This document shows positions 54,901-64,000 of a DNA stretch of 64,000 nucleotides, piece by piece; position 1 is the stretch's first letter; each line of letters begins with the position of its first letter. The DNA is from Gnetum montanum. Its lineage: Eukaryota > Streptophyta > Gnetopsida > Gnetales > Gnetaceae. The DNA lies in assembly GCA_015680685.1 (NCBI GenBank), contig MNCI01016010.1, positions 89,526 to 153,525 on the forward strand. Reading direction: 5' to 3'. The notes beneath the pieces were generated by a model. The model was not told where the DNA came from. It searched no databases and worked only from the letters and a program-made list of their open reading frames with translations. The position numbers and the translations under genes are program-made.

Positions 54901-56554
54901 ATTTTTTTTGTTTTAATTTTGTATTTATTGGTGTTATATTAATTATGAACTTATAAATATTATCTGAAGCAACTCCTAAAAGAAGAAGGAAAGAATTAGC
55001 TCCTATTACGAAGGAGATCCCCACAGATCAAGGTGAGGAAGAAGCTGGTGTTGAAAAAATCGCATCTCCGCAGAGGAACGTATGGAAGAGCATATGGAAG
55101 AAGCCATGGACAAGGACCTCACTGGCGATCAGGATGGTAAGAATGAGAATATGGGTAGCTTCTTTGAGAGGAGTTTAAATCTTGGTGATTCATCGAAGCT
55201 GGATGACCAAGGAATGTTTGGTATGTTTTATTGATTCATTCTATGTTTTCTTGGTTTATTCTTTTCTTTTTAGTTTTTTTTGATGACTTTATATTTTTGT
55301 TTTTGTGTGTTACAAGACTTAGGTGCTAAAACCATAGAGGCCTCTAGTGTTCGAATGAAAGTACCTATGTTAAATCCACCTATTTGAAACAACAACCACA
55401 GCTAGTCCATCGTCTTCAAATGAACCTGACACTTGGATCGAGATGCCAAACAAAATGGATTTTGTTAAGGGAAGTGGCTAATTCTATTCAAGAGGCTAAT
55501 CCTGAGTTGGGTACTTACGTTAAATACTTTGAGTTCCTCTGTTTTCTTCTTTTATTTTAATGTTGAATTAGCTAAGTCATGTTTCTTGTATTGATAGGGG
55601 CGAAGATTAAATGGGACCCGTCTGAGGCAACACATATTGATGGCCTACTTGAACTCCCTCTAGAGATCGGACAAGTTCCAAGGATGATCTATGATGTAGT
55701 CGTAGGATGTATGGTACAAAACGCTAGATCTCTTTGGACTTGTAGGCACTCGATTCAATAGCTCTGGCTGTAAGTTCAAATGTTCAAAAAGGAGAATGCC
55801 AAGCTAGCAGAAGAACGAAATGATTATAAGTCTCGTTATGATTTTGTGGCTACTAGGATGGCCGGGGATAGTACCTGGCACACCTCTGAATCACCTATGC
55901 TAGATACTAGAATGTATTGAATAGTAAGGTAAAGGTGACCCAGGAGTTGGCTGAACGCAAGGCTCAAATTGATTTGTTGAACAGAAAATGCTAGGATTGA
56001 AAAGCCTTTGCGAGTAAGGTACGAAAGTGGAGCTAGGATAAAAAGGACAACAAATATCAGTACAAGAAGTGGCTAAAAGAGGCATCCATTGAGCAACGTC
56101 AATTAGAAATGTTCATGGAAGGTTTAGGTCTACAATCCTCCTATAACAAATTCAAGGAATACACTGAAGTGGAGGGATCCCCTAAAAGAACCGTCACTAC
56201 TGCTTCCAGGGAGGTATCTGTAGGTACATTTCCTCTTCAACATTCTTTCTGGATGACAATGGACAAGAGAAAAGTACTAGCCAACATTGACTTAGGCCTT
56301 GAAGATATGGATTGGTCATCTGTACCTAAAGAAGAAATTCTGCGTCGTATAGAAGTTTGCCTAAGGCCTTCTTTTGTGAGTATTTGTCTTGCAACCTTTT
56401 GTTATTTTCTAGTTAATTAATTCTCTTTTTATTTGTTTACTGATTAGTTGTTTCTTTACAGGGTCACAATGAGTATGATGATGGTGGTCCCAGTGGAGTG
56501 GGACAGGATGATGCAGATGAGCTTGGGGATCAAGCCCCTCCTAGCGATGTTTAA
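51945..56554 (+). pseudogene. Opposite-strand multi-exon gene in element F, unknown function
   Basis: Read against the element. Exon 1 starts at ATG 51945 (MGKGKHQKNKRKKEVTLTLM, strongly basic). Further exons are inferred at 52937-53386, 53465-53736, 53828-54874, 54970-55220, 55317-55510, 55598-56375 and 56462-56554, with GT/AG borders such as AACAG/GTAAG, TGCAG before 53465, TCATAG before 53828 and TTACAG before 56462. Sections: LGASEFLAFILQYFSVV; LRLTRTALKALMVGPTLHGA; LTTEFFSDLFGVPEDGAKIT; FNWAQFLLSDFHREIVRLCV; basic PKRRRKEL; EERMEEHMEEAMDKDL; IKWDPSEA; acidic Asp/Glu-rich end. Total about 1,050 residues. Family not recognised. A few stops (near 53130, 53250, 54073, 54570) and a one-base shift near 55068 make it a pseudogene. 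Confidence 0.78.
52801..52855. repeat. Hairpin-box array 2b of element F (2 units)
   Basis: CATC-(10 nt TTAACTCCAG)-GATG at 52809-52826 and GGCC-TTACCG-GGCT just after it, each with a CAGTTTA box. They fall in the first intron of the opposite-strand gene. Confidence 0.8.
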
Positions 56555-56900
56555 GTTGACATATTATTGTTAACAAATTTGATCATTTTGGGTTGTAATT
56601 TTGTGGGTTGTGTAAAGCAGATGTATGAACATTGTTAAGATTTAATATTATAAACTTATACATTTATACATTTTTTTGTTGTTTTTCTTATATCTCCTTT
56701 TTTTTGTTGTTTAAGTTTTAAGTTTTGTTTTAGCTTTAATGACAATTGTAAACAAAGGTGTAAAGAAAAAAGATTTTTTTTCCTATTGTTTTCTTGTCTG
56801 AGTCTTTGGAAATAAGAATAACTATGCTGGCAAGAATAAGACTGTAAACGAAATTTTAATTTGTAAATGAAAAGCAAACCGAATTTGAAATGTAAGATGT
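56555..56900. other. Spacer after the opposite-strand gene of F
   Basis: AT-rich, with a T-run near 56670-56710. It would be the 3' end region of the opposite-strand gene. No protein or clear poly(A) signal is supported. Confidence 0.4.
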
Positions 56901-57196
56901 TCTAGTTTTAGGCCATTTCGGGTCCCATGCACTAGTTTAAGGCCAGTTTGGGTCACGCGTGTCAGTTGAAAGTCATAACGGCCTATCGGGTCTATAGTCT
57001 AGTTTTAGGCCATTTCGGGCCACAAGGAAATAAAAGGGATTTGACCTATTTCAATGAATTTTCCAATTGACTAACCATTTTTGACCGTGGCTAGTTTTAT
57101 GTCATTTCGGACATGTGATAGTTTAACGTCATTTCGGATGAGTAGTAGTTTAACGTCATTTCGGACGAGTAGTAGTTTTACGTCATTTTGGACTGT
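56901..57196. repeat. Hairpin-box array 3 of element F (about 8 units)
   Basis: Stems vary while the loop ATTTCG stays: GGCC-ATTTCG-GGTC (near 56911), GGCC-ATTTCG-GGCC (near 57009), ATGTC-ATTTCG-GACAT (57099-57114), CGTC-ATTTCG-GATG (near 57127) and CGTC-ATTTCG-GACG (57154-57167). This is the clearest covariation series in the window. It lies between the opposite-strand gene and the protease, as in G. Confidence 0.9.
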
Positions 57197-57320
57197 ATGG
57201 GGAATGTCAAATATTTAGTAATTATTTGATTTTTTGTATTTTAACTTTAGGGGTAGGATTGATGGGTGTAATTCTATATTCGACATCTCCTTTGATAATT
57301 ACATTGAATGGTAATTCAGA

Positions 57321-58364
57321 CTAGGAGACATCCAGGGGAATGGGCTCTATGTCAGTTTGTTGTGATGTTCCTATGTTTTGTGAAGTTTCTATGTCTGATG
57401 AAGTACGTACAGTCTGGGTGGTTTCCGTGTCAAGTGAGGTTTCTTTTATTTCAGGAGGATCACGGTTTATGAGTTGGTTGTCATTTTGGTTTTCATTTGT
57501 TGCATGTTCTTGCTTTGGTTGTTCAATGGTTGTGTCTTGTTTAGGCTCATTTAGAATATGGTTTTTTTCAGGCTCTTCGAATTTAACTTCTAAGCCTTGG
57601 TTTGCGTTAGTGTGTGAAGAGATGGTGGATGTAGCTACATCCCCATGTATGATGATCTCGCCACCTTCATAAGGTAGGTGGATCTCTTGATGTATGGGGG
57701 ATGATACCGCTTTTAATTGGGCCAACCAATGTCGTCCCAATATTAAGTTAAAACCAGGCATCTCAACAATGACCAAAAACTCTGCAGATGTGGGGAATTG
57801 GTCCCCTGCTATGAAATTCAAAGTAAGTGTTCCTTTGACTACTATGCGTGACCCACTAAATGATTTTAGACATGTGGTGGAAGTAAGTTTTATTTGCTCA
57901 GTTAGCCCTAACTATTTGATGACGGGGTAAGGTACTATGTTTGTAGCTGCTCCGTCATCTACGTGCACCCTATGTATTTTAAATTGGTTTACTTGTATCA
58001 TTATAAACATGGGTGTGGTGGTGACTTCTCAAATTTTTTCATCTATTTTGATGCCATTTGTATGGAAGCCTAATGATTTTGATTGTGACCCTTGAGGCAA
58101 AGAAATTATTGCATGGATTGAGGGTTCATTTGCTAGTAAGTCTTTAGTGACAGGGATCGATGTTAACATTCTCACCAAGGCTTCACGATGTACTTGAGAA
58201 GTCATCATGAGGTCATACAAGCTTAGAGATATGTTCTTTTGTTTGAGTGCTTGTGTGACCTGCGTTAGGGTTGTGATCAAGTCTTTACTATTGGGTATAG
58301 TTTTGTTAGTAGCGACTTGGTTCATGGGACCCAACAGTTGTATTTCATGTGGAGTAGTCTTCAT
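57321..58364 (-). pseudogene. pro: Protease region of element F
   Basis: Frame 57821-57321 reads MNFIAGDQFPTSAEFLVIVE, MPGFNLILGRHWLAQLKAVSS, HQEIHLPYEGGEIIIHGD, then a Glu/Thr/Gln-rich tail that stops at 57321. The N-terminal side (about 57930-58010, other frame) has a decayed VHVDDGAATNIVPYPVI stretch with Asp-Asp-Gly at the active-site place. A leading segment (58364-58029) corresponds to gag-PR linker (NISLSLYDLMMTSQVHREAL), shared with G (MSLYDLLMTSQKHREAMVHM). Frame breaks near 57830 and 58020. Confidence 0.8.
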
Positions 58365-58429
58365 AGGATCTACTACATCTATTTATTTTAATGTATCCAA
58401 AATGTCTGATGGTTTTCTTTTATAACTCG

Positions 58430-61347
58430 TGCTTGGATCATTCAGTGTCTGAGCCATGGGTACAACGTTGAGGGGAGTGGGTTTTGGCAGTCCCAATTCA
58501 AGACGTTGACATTCTTTCTCCAAGCATTCCCTTGTGAGCCTATTAGTGAGGTGTTCTTGTGAAGGTCATGGAGGAACAGTTAGCTTCTGAACGTCAGGTT
58601 GTTTTGGAACCCGGACTATGAATGAAGTGGGTTTGGTTTGCTGGTGAATGGTAGGAGGTGGTGGTGTGTCAGGATGTTTGGGCATCCTGACAACATATAG
58701 TGTTAGTTTAGTTTGGGTTTGTGGGGTGGGAGGTTGAGGATCAGGGTGTTTGGCTCCCCTGACTACGTAGGGAGTGGGTCGGTTTTGAGGTTGCACCTTT
58801 GTGGTTGCAACCGTGGGTGGCACCTGGACCAACATAGGGAGTGGGATGGGAAGGTGGTTGCACACTTGCGGTTGTGTTAACAGGAGGTACATGGATGACG
58901 AATGGTTTTTGTGGCATAAATGGGTTGTAAGTGGGGTATGGTGGTTGTGATGATGATGTTGATGCTGTAAGAGAAACATGAACCACCAAGGATATTCTTG
59001 GTTCTTGTTGGTCATTTCCTATGTGGATTGTGTTAATTACAAATGGAGCTTCCTTAGTGTTAAGGGGATCTTTATATATGCCCATAGATTGGTTTTGTGG
59101 TTTAACTAGGTTGGATTCATCAAATGTTATTTTGCCCCCATCGATCATGCATTGTATATCTTGTTTTAGGGTGAAACAAAAATCGGTACCATGCCTATTA
59201 TGTTGATGGTATTCACAAAACCGATCTAGCCTAAAGCCTCTTGGAACAGGAGGCTCGTTTCGTGTGGCCAAGCTTGGGTTTTTGACCAATTCACAAAATT
59301 GATCATGTTTCTAGGCCACCACAGGAGACATCTGCTTATGTTTCATCACCCTAGCCTTCAAGAGTTGATGTAAGAGTTGTGAAGGCTTCATGGGTAGGGG
59401 TGTGTATTGAGAGGGATCTTTTCTTTCAAAGGTTCGCGCAGGACCTGCAGTAGCAGTTTGTGATGAGGATGGTTTAGGTGTATATGCAGAAGTGGTTCTT
59501 TCGTAGTTGACAGGGGTAGTAGGTGGTTTACCTTATTGTTCCACATTAGTAGGTTGAGTCTTTGCTACTGCTGCTACTGTTGCTTTAGCCTTTTGTTTAT
59601 CTTTTTTAGTGTGTTGATTTTTGAAGGCTAAGTAAGTACGGTCATGGCTATTTTGGGTTGCCTCTTCTATGTTTTTAATTTGTACAAAAGCTTGGCTTAG
59701 AGTGTGCATTTAGATAGTACAGTTTTGATTTGACAAAATCATTCACGGATCCCTTAAGAATGGTAAGAAGGTATGTTTCTGGGATTGGATCATGAAGTTT
59801 GTTGCGTGTGGCACTCCATCTTTGGATGAATTTTTGTGCAAGTTCAAGTGGTGCTTGTTTTACCTGTATCAGACTATCCAAGGTTGCTTCAGGTTTCAAG
59901 TTGTATTTAAACCTGGTAATGAACTGGTGTAAGAGATCCTCCAAAGAGGATATGGAGTTACGAGGCAAGGCTCAGTACCAGTCTAATGCTCTACCAGTGA
60001 GGGACATGGCGAACACACGCAAGATTGCATGGGGCCAAGCCTGAAGCAATATGCATTCTAGTCGAAATGTGACTAGATGGGTGTTAGGGTCTCCTTCCCC
60101 ATTGTATTTGGTTAGTTGAGGCAAAGAAACTCCTTTGGGCAAGGTTAATGGTGGTACCTAAGAGCTAATAGGATCGTCTTGGTAAAAGTCTAATACTTTA
60201 AGCTCTTCATAGTTAGCAGTTTTGAGACGTTTTACCTCGTCGGCTAGCTCCTACATCATTTTGTAGCTTTGGCCCAGTCTTGGGCACTAGGTGAAGTGGG
60301 AGGTTGGTTATGTTGTGTAGTATGCAAGTTATATTATTGTATAGTGGGTGGGAAAGAAGAAAGTTGAGTGGTCGGAGGTTGCACTTGTGGAATATTTACA
60401 ATGGGTGCTACTAAGGATGGCATACTATAAGGTGTAGGTTGTTGTTGTTGTTGTTGCTGTTGTTGTTGAGTGACAGGGATGGGCCAATGGCCAACTATGG
60501 ATTGTGAAGGGAAACTTTGTACCTGGTGTTGCATTGGAGGAGCCAAGGGTATGGTATGAACCTACACTCGTGGGATGAAGTGTGCATATGTGGAAGCGAG
60601 TATCACAGATGGCATCCCAATTACTTGGGATTGGAAATTCACTCCTACATTAGTTTGATAGGGGGGTTGTTGGGGTTGTACTTGTAGGAGAGGGGATAAT
60701 GTGATGATTGGAGGAATAGTGGAGATGGGTACATTGAATTGAGAGTTGGTCATAGGGAGAGTGGAAATAAGAGTGGGTGCTTCCTGTTGGGGGACATATG
60801 CTTGAGTGGTTTTAAATGAATGGAGGGACATGGTCTTCCTCATGAAAGGGTGAAATAACAGATTCACATAAGTATGTAGACTGAGAGTATGGTACAAATC
60901 CGCATGCTTAGATTGAGCTATGAAATTATCTTCCTCATCTTCATTTTGAGGCTCTATGGAAGGTTGACGTGAGGTTTGGTTCTTGGCCATGAGGAGTTGG
61001 GATAGGAGTTCATGTTGGGATTTAGTGAGTGGGATGACATCATAGGTGATGGGGATGAAGTCATGACCTCCTTTGTAAACTAGTTCATAGTGTCTCTTTG
61101 CTTCTAGCTCAGCTCGGTCAACAGCCAGGTTAGCTTGGATTTTAACATAGATAAAATTATATTGTTCAGACATTAAGATGATGAATGCAAGATCCATACC
61201 TTGTAGTCTCAGTGACCGATGAGATGGCCCCTGAGGATTCGTCGTGCCAAGGGCAACTATGGACTCAGCGACAGTGACAAGACTTGAGATTGTGGTACCA
61301 AAGTTGGTAATGGGCATGGTGGTGGTGTTGGTGTGCACAGGGTCCAT
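58430..61347 (-). pseudogene. gag: gag pseudogene of element F
   Basis: I choose the ATG at 61345-61347 (MDPVHTNTTTMPITNFGTT) because the 12 codons before it look like leader. The N-terminal section (LAVDRAELEAKRHYELVYKG, IPLTKSQHELLSQLLMAKNQ) matches G. A Pro/Gln-rich linker contains a poly-Gln run. The capsid reads SISSLEDLLHQFITRFKYNL (59960-59905), KQAPLELAQKFIQRWSATRN and YLLTILKGSVNDFVKSKLYY. The tail motif FRLDRFCEYHQHNRHGTDFC near 59165-59240, then KQDIQCMIDGGKITFDE, is typical of Tat gag. Frame breaks near 60560, 59970 and 59290. Confidence 0.86.
60437..60469 (-). repeat. CAA/CAG microsatellite (poly-Gln) in F gag
   Basis: About 11 Gln codons on the - strand (TTG/CTG repeats on the + strand) lie in the linker between gag N-terminus and capsid. 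G lacks the run. Confidence 0.85.
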
Positions 61348-61734
61348 TTTAAGTGCTTTAAGTATGGCAACATAAACTAACAAAATTTGGTGAAGTGTTG
61401 GATAGGGGGGAAAAAATTTCTAAGTGTTGTCGGCGTATACAACGTAAATGGGAGAAAATTTGGCTAAGTGTTGAAACAATGTATAGGTGGCAGCGTATAA
61501 GAGGCAGCGTATACACTACATTGAGTGTATACACATTGGTGGTAGTGTATGAGTAGGGGTCATAGCGTACACCAACTGTGCACAACATATACAGATGATA
61601 AACGAGATATAATGCAAGTGTAAATGCCAACAGGGGAGGTGAACTACAATGTATACTATAAAAATTAAAATTTTGGCCAAAAAAAATAGTAAAGATGCTG
61701 CGTATATAGGTGAACAATGTATGAACGCTGGATG

Positions 61735-62175
61735 TGGCATAGATCTGAGAGAGCAAAACACATATCTGTAATGTTTGAGCATAGATCTAGTGGAACAGGA
61801 CGTAGATCTGCAGTCATAGGGTGCAAATCTGTAGTCACAGAGGGCAGATCTGAGAGAGAAAAACGTAGATTTGTAATGTTTGAGCATAGATCTAGTGGAA
61901 CGGAATGTAGATCTATAGTTACAGAGGGTAGATCTAAGAGAGAAAAATGCAGATTTGTAATGTTTGAGTGTAGATCTAGTGGAACGGGACGTAGATCTGC
62001 AGTCACAGTGTGTAGATCTGCAGTCACAGAGGACAGATCTGAGAGAGCAAAACACAGATCTGTAATGTTTGAGCATAGATATAGTGGAACAAGACATAGA
62101 TATGTAGTCATAGGATGCAGATCTACAGTCACAGAGGGTAGATTTGGGATAGAAAGATGCAGATCTAGGAGAAAA
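61735..62175. repeat. AGATCT array in the gag leader of element F
   Basis: GTAGATCT/CATAGATCT words recur about 18 times with roughly 20-25 bp spacing. A higher-order unit of roughly 115 bp (AGATCTGAGAGAG, TTTGTAATGTTTGAGCATAG, ATCTAGTGGAAC, GTAGATCTGCAGTCACAG) repeats about four times. It lies between the PBS and gag. Long open frames here (61717-62238 +, 61665-62408 and 61516-62097 -) are repeat artefacts. Confidence 0.88.
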
Positions 62176-62179
62176 ATGG

Positions 62180-62196
62180 CCCTCCTTCTAGTGCCA
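62180..62196 (-). promoter_or_regulatory. Primer-binding site of element F
   Basis: The - strand TGGCACTAGAAGGAGGG matches the inner 17 nt of the G PBS (TGGCGCTAGAAGGAGGG) with one G-to-A change. It is five bases from the LTR. The primer tRNA is not identified. Confidence 0.82.
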
Positions 62197-62201
62197 TTTT
62201 C

Positions 62202-64000
62202 TATACCGTCCGAAATTGTCGGTGCAAGGCTGGAATGAAACAAACACCGGGAGATCCTCAGAAGAAATACAGAAGACCCTACCTTTCCTTGAGGGCAAGC
62301 TGGAATGGATGAAGGTAGAGTGCCTTGAATGGTCCATGCGTAGATCAAATGAGGACTTCCCCAACGTACGCACTTTACAATGCGTTGGGTTATACATAAA
62401 CGATGCACATTAAACGTAAACCGTAATGTAAACAGGCATAATAATCTAAATGGGAAAAAAAATAAAGAAAAACAACAGTAAATTTGGGTAAAATGTAAAC
62501 TGTTTTGTATTGAAAAATGATTATAGTGTGCACTGGTCAGAACGCAGTTGTGGATTGATCACAAGGCAGATGTTTAGCCCCGATGGGTGATGATGGGTGC
62601 TGGAAGATGCAAGTTTTGGGTTGCAGGAAAATGTAGTGTCCAAGTTTGATGCCCAGCATATAGAGGTTGATGCCTAGGTTTTCTAAGTATCCCCAGATTC
62701 CAGTTTTTGTGTCCGTTTGTAAAAATTGCGAGCCTCATGCTAGTGAAAAATCGAGGTTTTTATAAGATCTTGGGCGTTAGATTTGGATCTAGAAGGAGAT
62801 GAGTGGTTGTGAGGTGAGAAAACTTCGGATTGGGAGATAGGTGGTGCATTGACCAAGTGCAGGATACGTTACAACTGTCTAGCATGTTGCGTACATGCTG
62901 GCATATGAATGCCCAGCGTATAGGCTTGGAATGCTCAAAAAACTTAAAATTTACAAAAGAATTTGTATGTTACATCAAGAATGATGTCTCTGGCTTCTGG
63001 ATCCATGCTTTGGCCTATTTTTTTTGGCCTCAGTGTGTCTTGAAATGCTTTGGTGTGTGTTGGCATCTGTGTAGAGCATTCAGTGTATGAGATTGGGTGT
63101 CTAGCATGTGTACGCTGGCTTACATGCTCTATACGCTCCATACGCTGGCCAGCGTATGGACCATAAATGATGCATTTTGGACCAAATTTTGATCTCCAAA
63201 GCCAATTTTGACTATAGATTTGTAGGGCTCATGTGCTGAGGATGCTGTATGTTGAATTTGAGCAAATTTTCCCTAATTTGGTGCTGTTTTGGAGGACTTT
63301 GTGGGGTTGACGCTGGGCTATACGCTGGCCAGCGTCAACCTCAGTGTACACCTAATGAACTACCATGTTGGATGTCTGAATTTGTACACTGGTACTTGTC
63401 CCTTGATGCCTGAGCACTGCTAATCCTACAGGGTGTTCGAATGCCAATTTTGACTTCATTTTGATGCAGTTTCAGGTCTATTTTGGTGGTCTACGGTGAG
63501 CTATATGCTGGCCAGCGTATACCAAGGTGTGCTCAGCATAAAAAGGTGAAAATGGCTCATTAGAAGCCCAAAACTAAATTTTTTGAAGCATGTGACCTTG
63601 TAGGATTATTGCCCATGTCTTGAGGATCGATTCCAGGTTGAAAACTTGCCCAAAAATGCCTAATTTTCCTCGTTCATGGTTGTGTATGCTGGACTATATG
63701 CTGGCCAGCGTATAGCAAGGTGTACCCAGTGTACACACATGAAAATGCATTATTTCAAGGTCAAAACTTGATCTTTAGGAGCCAGTGATGATGCTCAATA
63801 GTTGTCCTACCTCCAGGAATCGATTTGATGTGAAAATATTGCTCTGTGATGCATGTTTTAAGCCCTTTTTGATGGTATAGGCTGGGCCATACGCTGGCCA
63901 GCGTATGCCAAGGTGTGCCTACTATATACACATGAAATTGCATTATTTAGGATCCAAAATTGAATTTTCAGGAGGTTGGGAGCTATTGGAGACCTTGGGG
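62202..64000 (-). repeat. 5' LTR of element F (truncated by window end)
   Basis: It starts TATACCGTCCGAAATTGTCGG, where the 3' copy has TGTACCATCTAAAATCGTCGG, and aligns with 43544-45342 throughout. The TATA box is at 62757-62766. About 370 bp of U3 should lie beyond the window. Confidence 0.93.

Larger units (their letters stand above)
43544..64000 (-). mobile_element. Element F: Tat/Ogre-like retrotransposon nested in D (incomplete at window end)
   Basis: The order is the same as in G: 5' LTR (62202 to beyond 64000), PBS (62180-62196), leader repeat array, gag (61347-58430), PR (58364-57321), a spacer with an opposite-strand multi-exon gene (51945-56554), RT/RNase H (50727-49180), extra RNase H (49140-48436), INT (48357-47300), 3' noncoding, polypurine tract (45715-45731) and 3' LTR (43544-45714). 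Total length would be about 20.8 kb if the 5' LTR equals the 3' LTR. It splits D's gag at 43543. Confidence 0.92.

Noticed and set aside
56901-57196. Helitron 3' ends (hairpin followed by CTAG on the - strand)
   Set aside because: Units are arrayed and internal, no matching TC-type 5' end is seen, and the terminal CTRR-T is not constant.
61665-62408. Long ORFs on both strands (up to 247 codons)
   Set aside because: They are translations of the AGATCT leader array and part of the LTR, rich in Arg/Ser or Leu/Asp repeats with no domain.

Overview
The window looks like repeat-rich nuclear DNA from a plant with a large genome. I find no ordinary host gene, rRNA gene or complete tRNA gene. Almost everything belongs to nested, mostly decayed LTR retrotransposons of the Ty3/Gypsy superfamily. 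Polyprotein motifs, primer-binding sites (PBS) for plant tRNA-Asp and initiator tRNA-Met, and many small indels and transitions support this. The heavy decay and deep nesting would suit a gymnosperm or another giant-genome plant, but the species cannot be fixed from sequence alone.

Layout. (A) 1-3520 and 13565-14092, + strand: a decayed Athila-like element split by (B) 3521-13564, - strand: a complete-length Athila-like element with two LTRs, tRNA-Asp-type PBS, gag, PR, RT-RNase H, INT and a 5-bp target duplication ATGAG. (H) 14093-about 16740, +: a 5' LTR, tRNA-iMet-type PBS and gag start of a chromovirus-like element. 16741-17991 is unassigned and may hold an LTR. (C) 17992-19698 and 36813-38141, +: an Athila-like 5' LTR, PBS and gag, split by (G) 19699-36812, -: a 17-kb Tat/Ogre-like element with target duplication GGGAT. 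C is interrupted again at 38142 by (D), -: an Athila-related element with gag but no pol, plus an accessory ORF. D's gag is split at 43544 by (F), -: a second Tat/Ogre-like element that runs off the window end (3' LTR 43544-45714, 5' LTR 62202-64000+).

The most interesting material is in F and G. Both have gag-PR separated from RT-RNase H-archaeal-type RNase H-INT by about 5.7-6.6 kb, where Ogre elements have an intron. In both, that spacer carries a gene on the opposite strand (G 26512-30987; F 51945-56554) with about eight exons. Four splice junctions can be matched between the two copies with the same phase. The predicted product starts basic, has a basic patch in the middle and ends acidic; I do not recognise its family.

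The same elements carry more than 40 copies of a short repeat: a TAGTTTWA box followed by a small hairpin. Stem sequences change on both sides together (GGCC/GGCC, CGTC/GACG, CATC/GATG, ATAGTC/GACTAT and others) while the loop stays at 6 nt, or about 10 nt in a subset. The arrays sit on both sides of the antisense gene and again after the integrase. Each LTR family also carries its own palindrome-rich motif array around or upstream of its TATA box.

All coding regions are annotated as pseudogenes because each has stops or frameshifts, although several catalytic motifs survive.
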